From assembly GCA_019119595.1 (NCBI GenBank), contig DWWS01000029.1, positions 1 through 64,000 of the forward strand: a stretch of 64,000 nucleotides of DNA. The letters run 5' to 3'. The notes below the pieces were generated by a model that saw only the letters and a list, made by a program, of their open reading frames with translations, was not told the origin of the DNA and ran no database searches. The stretch comes from Candidatus Eisenbergiella merdavium. Lineage in GTDB: Bacteria > Bacillota > Clostridia > Lachnospirales > Lachnospiraceae. Below are positions 27,446 to 35,574 of this stretch, piece after piece (the stretch's first letter is position 1; every line of letters begins with the position of its first letter). Position numbers and translations under genes: made by a program.

Positions 27446-28984
27446 GTGGAACAGCTTGTCAGTATCATCGTACCCGTATATAATGCGGAGGAATATTTAA
27501 AACGCTGCGTGGACAGCATTCTGGTACAGGATCATTCGGATTTTGAGCTGATCCTGATGGACGACGGGAGCACGGACGCTTCAGGCGCCATCTGTGACGG
27601 ATATGCGCAGCAGGATAACAGGGTGCGCGTTGTCCATAAGGAAAATACGGGCGTATCGGACACGCGCAACCGGGCGCTGGACCTGGCGGAGGGCGTTTAT
27701 ATCCAGTTTCTGGACAGCGACGACTGGATCGTGCCGGAGGCGACGCGGCTGCTGGTGCAGGCAATGGAAAAATATGACTGCGACATGGTCATTTCGGATT
27801 TTTACCGGGTGGCCGGCGAGCGGCTTGCCAGGAAGGGAGACATTGAGGAAAACCGCGTGCTGACCCGCCAGGAATTTGCTTCCTGCATGATCGAGAATCC
27901 GGCGGATTTTTATTACGGCGTGCTTTGGAACAAGCTTTACAAAAGGCAGATCATAGAGGAGCACCGGATCCGTATGGACGTTTCCATAAGCTGGTGCGAG
28001 GACTTTCTTTTCAATCTGGAATATATCCGCCACGCATCCTCCTTTTATGCTCTGCAGGTTCCCATCTATTATTATGTGAAGCGTAAGGGAAGCCTGGTGA
28101 GCCAGGGAATGAGCATCAGCAACACCATGCGCATGAAGATCAATATCTTCGATTATTATAATGAATTTTATAAGGATGTATACGATCAGGAGGATTATGC
28201 CGATATCCGCCTGCAGGTCTACAGCTTTCTGTGGGCCGCAGCGAAGGACGGCGCCGTACCGCCTGCGCCGCTTCCCGGAGGAAGGAAGCTGGGAGAGGAG
28301 CGGCTCAGCCTGCGTGAGAAGCAGGTGGAAGGGGAAGGCGTCCTGATGGATCAGTACCGGTACCGCCAGCTTCTGAACTACCAGCTCGACCTTGCCGCGA
28401 AGAAAAACCGGCTGACGCCGGATGAAGCCAGGGTGCTTTTTGCCCTGGATCAGTGCGGGGAATTTGAAAGCATGAGGCGCCTTTCCGAGGTGGCGGATCT
28501 TCCCGTGACCCGGCTGTTTCTCACCCTGCAGAAGCTGGAGCGGAAAAAGCTGATCGTGACGGCGGAGGATAAGACGCCGGAGGATGAGATGCCAGAGGAT
28601 AGGATGCCGGAGGAGAAGGCGTTGGCGGAGGAGAAGACAGAGACTGCGGAACCGGATCCGGCGGAGCAAAAGCCGGGAAAAAGCCGGAAAAAGGAAGAAA
28701 AGAAAAAAGGGAAAAAGGAACGGAAAAAAACGGCTCAGAAAAGGGCGAAGAAGAAAGGCAGGAGCCAGGAAGAGGAAAAGCGGGAGAAGAACCGGATCCT
28801 TCTGCGCCCGGAGGCGGCCCCGGTCTGCGAGGAATTTGGCCTGATGCAGGAGGAGATGAAGGAAATCTGCTTCGCGGGCTTTACGGACGAGGAAAGGGAA
28901 GCGGGGGAGGCGCTGATCCGGCGGCTGAATGAGAACATGATCCGGTTTATGGGAAAGGAAGATCCGGCCGGGGAAAAAATCTGA
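27446..28984 (+). CDS. GT2 glycosyltransferase fused to a MarR-like winged-helix region
   Basis: About 512 aa from GTG 27446 (SD aaggagcagg). Residues 1-230 are a GT-A glycosyltransferase of family 2: LVSIIVPVYNAEEYLKRC, LMDDGSTDASG, NTGVSDTRN and the donor-site DSDDW. After a linker comes a helical stretch ending in a winged-helix pattern (LTPDEARVLFALDQCGEFES, then RLSEVADLPVTRLFLTLQKL). That is interrupted by about 85 very charged Glu/Lys/Arg-rich residues, then VCEEFGLMQEEMKE...EREAGEALIRRLNENM, resembling the closing helix of MarR proteins. No frame break is visible. GT2 function is secure; the role of the C-terminal part is unknown. Confidence 0.8.
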   Translation: MEQLVSIIVPVYNAEEYLKRCVDSILVQDHSDFELILMDDGSTDASGAICDGYAQQDNRVRVVHKENTGVSDTRNRALDLAEGVYIQFLDSDDWIVPEATRLLVQAMEKYDCDMVISDFYRVAGERLARKGDIEENRVLTRQEFASCMIENPADFYYGVLWNKLYKRQIIEEHRIRMDVSISWCEDFLFNLEYIRHASSFYALQVPIYYYVKRKGSLVSQGMSISNTMRMKINIFDYYNEFYKDVYDQEDYADIRLQVYSFLWAAAKDGAVPPAPLPGGRKLGEERLSLREKQVEGEGVLMDQYRYRQLLNYQLDLAAKKNRLTPDEARVLFALDQCGEFESMRRLSEVADLPVTRLFLTLQKLERKKLIVTAEDKTPEDEMPEDRMPEEKALAEEKTETAEPDPAEQKPGKSRKKEEKKKGKKERKKTAQKRAKKKGRSQEEEKREKNRILLRPEAAPVCEEFGLMQEEMKEICFAGFTDEEREAGEALIRRLNENMIRFMGKEDPAGEKI

Positions 28985-29000
28985 ATATAGGTGCAAAGAG

Positions 29001-29030
29001 GGGGATGCAGCATGGCGGCGCTGCATCCCC
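29001..29030. terminator. Stem-loop between convergent genes
   Basis: Perfect 11-bp stem GGGGATGCAGC (29001-29011) and GCTGCATCCCC (29020-29030) between the convergent glycosyltransferase and AIM24 genes. The flanks are only moderately T-rich, so it is a probable bidirectional terminator. Confidence 0.7.
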
Positions 29031-29053
29031 TGTTTCCATATTTCAGCTTTTTT

Positions 29054-29824
29054 TCAGCCTACGCCCCTGGATACGGGAGCCAGGAGAACTTTTCCTGTTC
29101 CGCGGTAAACGTTGACCAGCCCTTCTCCGGAGGCAGCAGAGCCGATCAGGGACTTGCCGGAACGCTCCACGGTAAATTCCAGCGTGCCGCTCCAGGCGAT
29201 CGCCATATTGCCGTCCACCTTCAGAACATCGTTCTGAAGCGTGATCTCGATCAGCTCCTCGCGGGGAGAGTAGGATTCCAGACAGAGAACGCCGTCTCCG
29301 GAAACGCCGAGATTGAACAGCCCTTCTCCTCCGGCCACGGCAGAGGATAGATTGGAACGCATGACGGCTTTCTGCTTCAGCGTGGATTCGCAGGCAAGGA
29401 AGAGACCGTCGTCCAGAATGATGCTGCCGTTCCAGTCCTTCAGATCCAGAAGAATGATGTGACGGTAGGTAGGTTCAAGAACCAGAATGCCGTCCCCGGT
29501 GTATTCGGGTTTGATGGCGGATTCGCCGGTCACCTTACCGCGTACCGCCTTGCCGAACAGGTCTCCCACCCCCTTGATTCCCGTCGTGGCATTTACATTG
29601 CCCACTGTCCACTGCATGGCTCCTGCCTGAACCGTGACATGAGATTTTGACAGATCGCATATGACCTGACGCTTTCTGACATTCATGGCATTGCAGAAAT
29701 AAGCCATCTGCGCGCTGGAGGGCGAAACGCTCAGGTCCCGCTCATATTCCACCACAGTGAACGCTCCCAGAGAAGCGAGGGTGCGGATGTCGTCATTGTC
29801 TGTAAAATTGGAAATGTGAAACAT
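29054..29824 (-). CDS. AIM24 family protein
   Basis: Cytoplasmic beta-rich protein, 256 aa, of the AIM24/TIGR00266-like family. These proteins are built of repeated Gly-containing strands, here KGVGDLFGKAVRGKVTGESA, EGLFNLGVSGDGVLCLES and KSLIGSAASGEGLVNVYRGTG. The biochemical function in bacteria is not established. The first residues (MFHISNFTDNDDIRTLASLG) are atypical and may be a specific addition. The SD ggaaggggga on the minus strand precedes the ATG. It could share a transcript with the ABC transporter genes upstream, but a palindrome at 29853-29875 lies between. Confidence 0.8.
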   Translation of the reverse strand: MFHISNFTDNDDIRTLASLGAFTVVEYERDLSVSPSSAQMAYFCNAMNVRKRQVICDLSKSHVTVQAGAMQWTVGNVNATTGIKGVGDLFGKAVRGKVTGESAIKPEYTGDGILVLEPTYRHIILLDLKDWNGSIILDDGLFLACESTLKQKAVMRSNLSSAVAGGEGLFNLGVSGDGVLCLESYSPREELIEITLQNDVLKVDGNMAIAWSGTLEFTVERSGKSLIGSAASGEGLVNVYRGTGKVLLAPVSRGVG

Positions 29825-29852
29825 AAAGATCCCCCTTCCGGATGTATATTTC

Positions 29853-29875
29853 TCAGGATATTCGGTATCCTGAGG
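29853..29875. promoter_or_regulatory. 23-bp palindrome between ABC ATPase and AIM24 genes
   Basis: CTCAGGATA (29853-29861), five-base loop, TATCCTGAG (29867-29875). On the minus strand it follows the ABC ATPase stop by about 9 bases and could act as its terminator. A TATAAT (29884 to 29879, minus strand) just upstream could instead make it part of the AIM24 leader. Confidence 0.5.
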
Positions 29876-29883
29876 CCATTATA

Positions 29884-30489
29884 TCAGATCGCAGCGGGTG
29901 TGGGAAGGGTGAGAACGTTTCCTGCCAGATAAGCGGCCTCCTCCTCATCGTGCGTGACCAGAAGGACAGTGCGCCCCGAAGTCTTGTGAAAATGAAGGAG
30001 AACATAGTCCATGATCTGCTTTCGGGTATCCGTATCCAGGCCCTTGAACGGCTCGTCCAGAAGGAGCAGATCCCAGGGGGCGAGCAGAGCGCGAAGCAGA
30101 GCCACTCTGCGGCGCTGGCCGCCGGACAGCTCTCTGACAGGCTGGCAGGCGCAGTCCGAAAGTCCGGTCTGCGAAAGCGCGGAGAGGATTTCCTCACGGG
30201 ACAGGGCGGTGCCTGTCACCAGCCTGATGTTGGAAACGGGACTTAAATTGGCGCAGAGACGATCCTCCTGGAAGACGGCGGAAAGACGGAGCTCCTCAAG
30301 CCCTTCAATCCGGCCGGAGTCGGCGGTCTCAAGCCCCATCAGGATGCGAAGCAGCGTGGTCTTTCCCACGCCGGAGGGAGCCATGACGGCGGTAATCTGC
30401 CCCATGGGAATGGAAAAGGAAAGGTCTTTCAAGACGCTTCTGCCATGATAGCTTTTATTCAGATGGCTGATCCGTATGATATCCGACAT
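29884..30489 (-). CDS. ABC transporter ATPase, NitT/TauT (SsuB/TauB) type
   Basis: ATP-hydrolysing subunit of the importer encoded by the two genes upstream on the same strand, about 201 aa. Walker A is APSGVGKTTLL, the signature is ELSGGQRRRVALLRAL, Walker B is LLLLDEPFKGLD and the switch histidine is in VTHDEEEA. It is shorter than typical (about 240-260 aa), lacking most of the C-terminal tail. The ATG at 30489 (SD agaggtaat) is preferred; the frame runs on upstream through repeat DNA. Substrates of this class include sulfonates, nitrate and thiamine precursors; which applies is unknown. Confidence 0.9.
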   Translation of the reverse strand: MSDIIRISHLNKSYHGRSVLKDLSFSIPMGQITAVMAPSGVGKTTLLRILMGLETADSGRIEGLEELRLSAVFQEDRLCANLSPVSNIRLVTGTALSREEILSALSQTGLSDCACQPVRELSGGQRRRVALLRALLAPWDLLLLDEPFKGLDTDTRKQIMDYVLLHFHKTSGRTVLLVTHDEEEAAYLAGNVLTLPTPAAI

Positions 30490-30494
30490 ATTAC

Positions 30495-30608
30495 CTCTTT
30501 TTTCGCCGCCTCTGGCGGCATTTAAATCACGAAAGAACGGCTTTGCCGTTCTTTGGCACGAACCGAAGGTCGTGCCGGTCTCTTTTTTCGCCGCCTCTGG
30601 CGGCATTT
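30495..30608 (-). repeat. Duplicated hairpin/SD leader flanking a double-palindrome core
   Basis: A 29-bp segment (30495-30523) is exactly repeated at 30580-30608. Each copy contains the hairpin GCCGCC/GGCGGC and, on the minus strand, an SD-like purine run. Between them lies the core: stem AAAGAACGGC (30532-30541) with GCCGTTCTTT (30545-30554), and stem GGCACGA (30555-30561) with TCGTGCC (30570-30576). The element fills the gap between the permease stop and the ATPase start. Related copies lie at 32653-32776 and 52925-52998, in the same orientation relative to the downstream gene. Confidence 0.8.
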
Positions 30609-30611
30609 TAA

Positions 30612-31448
30612 TCAGCTCTGCTCCAGTCTTGCCACAAGCCGGTCCACGGCCCAAAGAAAGCATTTTTCAAAGCTGATGCTGAGCACAACAATGACGAGGG
30701 TCCAGGCGAAGAGATCGGCAGTCATGAGATAAACCTTGGCCTCATAGAGCCGTTCCCCGATGGAGCCGTCCGGTATGCCGATGACCTCCGCGGCGATCCC
30801 TGCCTTCCAGCACAGGCCGAGGGAAAGGGAAAAGGCGGTGCGCAGAAAGGGAAGGAGCTGGGAAAGATAGATATAGCGGATTCGCCTGCCAAGGGGAACC
30901 TGAAAGAGCTGCGCCATCTCGAGAAGCTGTCCGTCCATGGAGCGGATGCCGTTGAGCACGTTGGTGTAGACGATGGGGAGCACCATCAGAAAGGAGATCA
31001 CCACCGACAGGTTCCGGGAAGGGATCCAGATCAGTACCAGAATGATGAAGGAGGCCACGGGAACCGCTTTGAGCGCCGCCATTGCCGGAGCGAGAAGGTC
31101 GCTTAAAGGGCGGAAAAAGCCGGCGAGGCAGGCGAGAAGAACCCCGGCCGCGGAGGCGGCGAGAAAGCCGCCGATGATCCGAAGGAAGGAAAAAGCGGCG
31201 GCGCTCCAGAACTGTATCGCTTCCGCCGCGTTTCCCCCTCCCGTGACGAGCGCAAAAAGACGGACGAGCACGGCGGCGGGGGACGCCAGAAGGATTTCCT
31301 GGCCGATATAAATGCTGAGAAGCTCCCAGGCGAGCAGCCAGACGGCCACCGCCCAAAGGCGGATGCGGCCGCGGCTGCTGCCGGAGGAAGCCGGAGGGCG
31401 GAACGCCTGGCGCGGCGTCCGCCTTTTTTGTTTCCTTATTATTTTCAT
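30612..31448 (-). CDS. ABC transporter permease, NitT/TauT (SsuC/TauC) type
   Basis: Membrane subunit, 278 aa, of the importer. The N-terminal basic tail precedes the first helix (LWAVAVWLLAWELLSIYIG). Further helices are FSFLRIIGGFLAASAAGVLL and VASFIILVLIWIPS. The ATPase-docking loop is around EMAQLFQVPLGRRIRYIYLSQ. This order is characteristic of SsuC/TauC permeases. It starts 24 bp after the stop of the binding-protein gene and is followed by the repeat element before the ATPase gene. Confidence 0.9.
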   Translation of the reverse strand: MKIIRKQKRRTPRQAFRPPASSGSSRGRIRLWAVAVWLLAWELLSIYIGQEILLASPAAVLVRLFALVTGGGNAAEAIQFWSAAAFSFLRIIGGFLAASAAGVLLACLAGFFRPLSDLLAPAMAALKAVPVASFIILVLIWIPSRNLSVVISFLMVLPIVYTNVLNGIRSMDGQLLEMAQLFQVPLGRRIRYIYLSQLLPFLRTAFSLSLGLCWKAGIAAEVIGIPDGSIGERLYEAKVYLMTADLFAWTLVIVVLSISFEKCFLWAVDRLVARLEQS

Positions 31449-31472
31449 GACGATTTCTTCCTGACCTGAAAA

Positions 31473-32648
31473 CTATCTGATGTAATAGAAGTCATCCGCC
31501 GGAAGGGCGCCGCCCACGGAAGCGGGATTCTGCTCAAACAGCACGTTCAGATAGCCGGAAAGCTTTTCCTGCATTTCGCTTCCCTCGATAAAGGTGATGT
31601 TGCAGTAGGGAAGAGCCTTCTGCGCAACGGCGGCGGGAACGATGTCATATTTTTCGATGAGGGCCGACGCGTCCTCCACATTGGCGTTGACATACTCTAC
31701 GGATGCCTGATAGGAATCCAGGAAGGCGTTCACGGCCTCCGGATGCTCCTCGGCAAAGGCGGTGCGAACCACCACGACGCCGGTGAGCAGAGCGCTGGGT
31801 GCTTCCGCATCGGCCTGCAGCGCATCCCATTCCTTTGTCAGATCCAGAGCGACGCGGAGATTCTCATTCTGCGTCTGGGCCGTGGTCACAAAGGGCTGGG
31901 GCAGCATGGCGATGCCGTCCTCGTCGGAAGCCAGGGCCGCCACACACTCGGAATGCTCGGATTTCCATTCGATGGTCACATCGGCCTCCGGATCGATGCC
32001 GTTCTCGGAAAGAATGTAATTCAGGGCATATTCCGGAGTTGAGCCTTTCCCGCTGGCATAGATGGTTCTGCCAGCGAGATCGGAAACGGACTGCACGCTG
32101 TCGCCATTCTCCACGATATACAGAACGCCGAGGGTGTTGACCGCGAGCACCTGTACCTGCCCCTCCGTATTGTTGTAAAGAACGGAAGCCAGGTTGGCGG
32201 GAACCGCCGCGATATCCGCTCCTCCCTGTACCAGTTTGGGTGTGACCTCATCTGCGGAGGCCGCAATGGTGAAGGTATAGGCGTTTCCGCCCACGGCTCC
32301 CGCCTCCGCGCTGTCCATCAGCTGTACCATGCCCATGGCAGTGGGGCCTTTCAGCGCCATCACGTTGACAGGCGTTTCCTCTCCCGACACGGTTTCCGCC
32401 TGTGTTTCTGCGGAGGCATCCTCCGCGCTTTCGGCGGGTTCGCTTTCGGAGCTGCTGCCATCTTCCGCATCCGCCGCATTTTCCGTGGAAGCATTCTGCG
32501 CCGCCGTGCTTTCGGAAACGGCGGTCTCTGATACGGTGGTTTCTGCTGTGCTTTCCGTATTGTTTTCCGTACCGCTATTTGTGCCGCAGCCTGCCAGCAT
32601 GGAAACAGAAAGAGCCAGCGCTGCGATCAAAGATAAAGCTTTTTTCAT
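31473..32648 (-). CDS. ABC transporter substrate-binding lipoprotein (NMT1/SsuA-like)
   Basis: Extracellular lipoprotein of about 391 aa. The signal peptide ends in MLAGC with predicted lipidated Cys in the lipobox, then a long Ser/Thr/Glu/Ala-rich linker of about 75 residues. The binding domain starts near VNVMALKGPTAMGMVQLMD and contains KLVQGGADIAAVPANLASVLY, the pattern of NMT1/THI5-SsuA-type proteins. ATG 32648 has the SD ggaggaatc; the frame continues upstream into the repeat. The long acidic linker is unusual for the family. The ligand is not predictable from sequence. Confidence 0.9.
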   Translation of the reverse strand: MKKALSLIAALALSVSMLAGCGTNSGTENNTESTAETTVSETAVSESTAAQNASTENAADAEDGSSSESEPAESAEDASAETQAETVSGEETPVNVMALKGPTAMGMVQLMDSAEAGAVGGNAYTFTIAASADEVTPKLVQGGADIAAVPANLASVLYNNTEGQVQVLAVNTLGVLYIVENGDSVQSVSDLAGRTIYASGKGSTPEYALNYILSENGIDPEADVTIEWKSEHSECVAALASDEDGIAMLPQPFVTTAQTQNENLRVALDLTKEWDALQADAEAPSALLTGVVVVRTAFAEEHPEAVNAFLDSYQASVEYVNANVEDASALIEKYDIVPAAVAQKALPYCNITFIEGSEMQEKLSGYLNVLFEQNPASVGGALPADDFYYIR

Positions 32649-32652
32649 GATT

Positions 32653-32776
32653 CCTCCTTCTTTGCCGCCGTCAGGCGGCATTTCATTCTAGAAAAGAATG
32701 GCGGAGCCATTCTTTGGCGCGACCGGAAGGCTCGTGCCGGCCTCCTTCTTTGCCGCCGTCAGGCGGCATTTCATTC
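32653..32776 (-). repeat. Second duplicated hairpin/SD leader with double-palindrome core
   Basis: A 36-bp segment (32653-32688) is exactly repeated at 32741-32776, each with hairpin GCCGCC/GGCGGC and an SD (GGAGG on the minus strand). The core between has stems AAAGAATGGC (32693-32702) with GCCATTCTTT (32706-32715), and GGCGCGA (32716-32722) with TCGTGCC (32732-32738). The duplicated leader is specific to this gene, while the core is shared with 30532-30576 and 52925-52970. Confidence 0.8.
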
Positions 32777-32838
32777 AGCACGAACCGCGTTCGGACACGC
32801 CTGTATCCGGGGTGTGTTCTGTCTGGAGCGGCAGCACA

Positions 32839-33090
32839 TCATACGACCTGCATGGCCCTGGCGGTGATTCCCCTGATGCGTCCGAGACGTCCGGAAAGGG
32901 CGCTGATGCGTCCGGAGGGAGCGCATACGATGATGGAAATGATGCTGACGGAGCGTTCCCGGTAGGGAACGCCCATGCGGCCGATGATGCAGTCGCCGAA
33001 TTCATGCAGCAGGCTGTTCACTTCCCCTGCGGCGGCGGTATCACGTACAAATATGCCGATGATGGCGACTCTTTCTTCTTCCATTTCCAT
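32839..33090 (-). CDS. TM1266-type iron-only hydrogenase system regulator
   Basis: Small ACT/NikR-C-like protein of about 83 aa in the TM1266 family, usually found with [FeFe]-hydrogenase maturation genes and proposed to regulate them. The family pattern is clear: RVAIIGIFVRD, LLHEFGDCIIGRMGVPYRER, ISIIVCAPSGRISALSGRLGRI. The ATG at 33090 has the SD GGAGG five bases upstream. It leads the minus-strand run that continues into the NMT1-type ABC importer, suggesting shared control. The upstream leader holds two terminator-like hairpins. Its molecular role is not established. Confidence 0.88.
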   Translation of the reverse strand: MEMEEERVAIIGIFVRDTAAAGEVNSLLHEFGDCIIGRMGVPYRERSVSIISIIVCAPSGRISALSGRLGRIRGITARAMQVV

Positions 33091-33147
33091 GACGACCTCC
33101 ATTCCGGGCGCGGACGCTCCGGCGTTTTTCTGACAGTGGTTTCCCTG

Positions 33148-33220
33148 AAAAAGAATCCCGATCACGGGATTCTCCGCCTGCGCGTATAAAAAAACGCTTT
33201 CCGGACGTTTCCGAAAAGCG
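33148..33220 (-). promoter_or_regulatory. Tandem terminator-like hairpins in the leader of the TM1266 gene
   Basis: Minus strand: hairpin 1 (33220 to 33195) has paired CGCTTT/AAAGCG and CGG/CCG segments and is followed by seven Us (33194-33188). Hairpin 2 (33173 to 33152) is a perfect 9-bp stem AGAATCCCG/CGGGATTCT followed by five Us (33152-33148). No gene lies upstream on this strand that needs terminating, so attenuation of the TM1266-ABC operon is possible. No riboswitch class is recognised. Confidence 0.6.
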
Positions 33221-33413
33221 AAAAGGTACAAAGCTATGGCCCTTTCTTTACTTCAGGATTCCTTCGGTCTCAGAAAAAGTGTGTTCCAGGTTATTGACAG
33301 GCTGACCAGATGGGAAAAGGAAGGCGCCGGGGCGGTCCCTTCTGCCGTCTGCACAGGCTGTTTTTTATTATATTATAAACAGGGAAAAAAAGCTAGTATT
33401 TTTCGGATAATTA

Positions 33414-33422
33414 TGCTATAAT
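33414..33422 (+). promoter_or_regulatory. Extended -10 promoter of the tig gene
   Basis: TGCTATAAT at 33414-33422 gives a consensus -10 with the TGn extension. The -35 region is poor. It is about 110 bp ahead of trigger factor and probably starts the tig-clpP-clpX transcript. Confidence 0.7.
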
Positions 33423-33533
33423 CGCTTAATGACTGTAAAAAACACGGAACTCTCCGGCTGGACGGCTGAAAGCTGACAGACAGGGATAATCAGTACGCGT
33501 GCCGGAAGCGAAATACAAGGAGGATGCAGTGCA

Positions 33534-34835
33534 ATGAGTTTACAGGTGGAAAAACAGGAAAAGAACATGGCGGTTCTCACGATCGAGGTTCCTGCTGAGG
33601 AATTTGAGGCCGCGATTGAGAAGGCATATCAGAAGAACAGGGGAAAGATCCAGATTCCCGGCTTCCGTAAGGGCAAGGTTCCGCGCAAAATGATCGAGCA
33701 GATGTACGGAAAGGGATTTTTCTATGAGGACGCGGCGAATTCCCTGATCCCCGACGCCTATGAGAAGGCGCTGGAGGAGTGCGAGGAGACCATCGTTTCC
33801 TCCCCGAAGATCGACGTTACCCAGATCGAAGCGGGAAAGCCCTTCATTTTTACGGCAGAGGTGGCTTTAAAGCCTGAGGTTACCCTTGGCGCTTATAAGG
33901 GTGTTGAGGTGCCTAAGACCGACGTTACGGTTACCGACGAAGAGGTGGATGCTGACCTGAACCAGCAGAGAGAGAACAATTCCAGAATGGTTACGGTGGA
34001 CAGAGCCGTAGAGGACGGCGATGTGGCCGTGATCGATTACGAGGGCTTTGTAGACGGCGAGGCGTTTGAAGGCGGAAAGGGCGAGAATTATTCTCTGACG
34101 ATCGGCTCTCATTCCTTCATCGACACCTTTGAGGAGCAGCTCATCGGAAAGACGGCGGGAGAGGACGTTGAGGTGAACGTGACCTTCCCCGAGGAGTATC
34201 ATTCCAAAGAGCTTGCCGGAAAGCCCGCCCTGTTCAAGGTGAGCGTCAAGGAGGTTAAGGAGAAGCAGCTTCCCGAGCTGGACGACGAGTTTGCCTCCGA
34301 GGTTTCCGATTTTGAGACACTGGCGGAGTACAGAGAGGATATTAAGAAGAAGCTCGCTGAGAAGAAGGAAGACGATGCGAAGAGAGCGAAGGAGGACGCT
34401 GCTGTTGAGGCTGCTATCGCCGGCGCGCAGATGGATATTCCGGACGCGATGGTGGAAACCCAGCAGAGACAGATGGTGGATGATTTCGCGCAGAGACTGC
34501 AGATGCAGGGCATGAACATGGAGCTGTACTGCCAGTATACGGGACAGACCGTGGATTCCATGCTGGAATCCGTAAAGCCCCAGGCGCTGAAGAGGATCCA
34601 GTCCAGGCTTGTGCTTGAGGCTGTTGCGGCAGCGGAAGGACTTGCTGCCAGCGAGGAGGATTTCGAGCAGGAGATCGCCAGAATGGCAGAGTCCTATAAG
34701 ATGGAAGCGGATAAGGTGAAGGAGATCATGGGCGAGAGCGGAAAGAAGCAGATCATGGAGGATCTTGCGGTTTCCAAGGCGGCCGATTTCCTGAGAGACA
34801 ACGCCGTGGAAGTGGAGAAGGCTGAGGAAGAATAA
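33534..34835 (+). CDS. tig: Trigger factor
   Basis: Ribosome-associated chaperone with prolyl isomerase activity, 433 aa. The N-terminal ribosome-binding domain includes GFRKGKVPRKMIEQMYG (the FRK signature). The FKBP-type domain lies near residues 155-245 (DVAVIDYEGFVDGEAFEGG). A helical C-terminal domain completes it. The SD aaggagg is followed by GCAGTGCA before the ATG. It heads the tig-clpP-clpX block, an order widely conserved in Firmicutes and other bacteria. Confidence 0.98.
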   Translation: MSLQVEKQEKNMAVLTIEVPAEEFEAAIEKAYQKNRGKIQIPGFRKGKVPRKMIEQMYGKGFFYEDAANSLIPDAYEKALEECEETIVSSPKIDVTQIEAGKPFIFTAEVALKPEVTLGAYKGVEVPKTDVTVTDEEVDADLNQQRENNSRMVTVDRAVEDGDVAVIDYEGFVDGEAFEGGKGENYSLTIGSHSFIDTFEEQLIGKTAGEDVEVNVTFPEEYHSKELAGKPALFKVSVKEVKEKQLPELDDEFASEVSDFETLAEYREDIKKKLAEKKEDDAKRAKEDAAVEAAIAGAQMDIPDAMVETQQRQMVDDFAQRLQMQGMNMELYCQYTGQTVDSMLESVKPQALKRIQSRLVLEAVAAAEGLAASEEDFEQEIARMAESYKMEADKVKEIMGESGKKQIMEDLAVSKAADFLRDNAVEVEKAEEE

Positions 34836-34898
34836 TGGCAGCCGTTCCGCTTTCGGCACGGCAGGATCCGGAATGCATGAATTGGAGGCATTAATTAT

Positions 34899-35498
34899 AT
34901 GAGTTTAGTACCTTACGTCATTGAACAGAACAGCCGTGGGGAGCGTTCCTACGATATCTTTTCGAGATTATTAAAGGACAGGATCATTTTCCTGGGAGAG
35001 GAAGTGAACGATACGACCGCCAGCCTGGTGGTGGCGCAGCTTCTTTTCCTGGAGGCAGAGGATCCGGAGAAGGATATTCATTTCTATATCAACAGCCCCG
35101 GAGGCTCCGTGACGGCGGGAATGGCGATCTATGACACCATGCAGTATGTGAAGTGCGACGTATCTACCATCTGCATCGGCATGGCGGCCAGCATGGGGGC
35201 GTTTCTCCTTGCGGGTGGAGCGAAGGGCAAGAGACTTGCGCTTCCCAATGCGGAGATCATGATCCATCAGCCCTCCGGCGGAACGCAGGGACAGGCGACG
35301 GAGATTGAGATCACTGCGAAGCATATCCTGCAGACCAAGGAAAAACTTGCAAGAATTCTTGCAGAAAACTGCGGACAGGATTTTGAAGTGGTTCTGGCGG
35401 ATACGGAAAGAGACAACTGGAAAACCGCAGAGGAGGCGAAGGCCTACGGCCTGATCGATTCCATCGTTTCCTCCAGAAAGGATTCCGCGGAGAAATAA
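34899..35498 (+). CDS. clpP: ATP-dependent Clp protease proteolytic subunit
   Basis: Serine peptidase barrel that degrades substrates unfolded by ClpX or ClpC, 199 aa. The triad is Ser98 (GMAASMG), His123 (MIHQPSGG) and Asp172 (TERDNW). The N-terminal segment [19 protein letters not shown], which forms the axial pore gate, is standard. It starts 63 bp after tig and is followed by a strong hairpin and then clpX. Confidence 0.98.
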   Translation: MSLVPYVIEQNSRGERSYDIFSRLLKDRIIFLGEEVNDTTASLVVAQLLFLEAEDPEKDIHFYINSPGGSVTAGMAIYDTMQYVKCDVSTICIGMAASMGAFLLAGGAKGKRLALPNAEIMIHQPSGGTQGQATEIEITAKHILQTKEKLARILAENCGQDFEVVLADTERDNWKTAEEAKAYGLIDSIVSSRKDSAEK

Positions 35499-35509
35499 GA
35501 GAAGGCTTT

Positions 35510-35544
35510 GACAAAGGATGGCCCGTATCCGGGCATCCTTTGTC
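35510..35544 (+). terminator. Long hairpin between clpP and clpX
   Basis: GACAAAGGATG (35510-35520) pairs perfectly with CATCCTTTGTC (35534-35544), extended inward by CCCG/CGGG with one bulge. The 3' flank GTTGTGTCT has few Ts. This would be a partial terminator or processing site that lets clpP exceed clpX. Confidence 0.6.
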
Positions 35545-35574
35545 GTTGTGTCTGGGAATATTTTAGAGGTGAAA

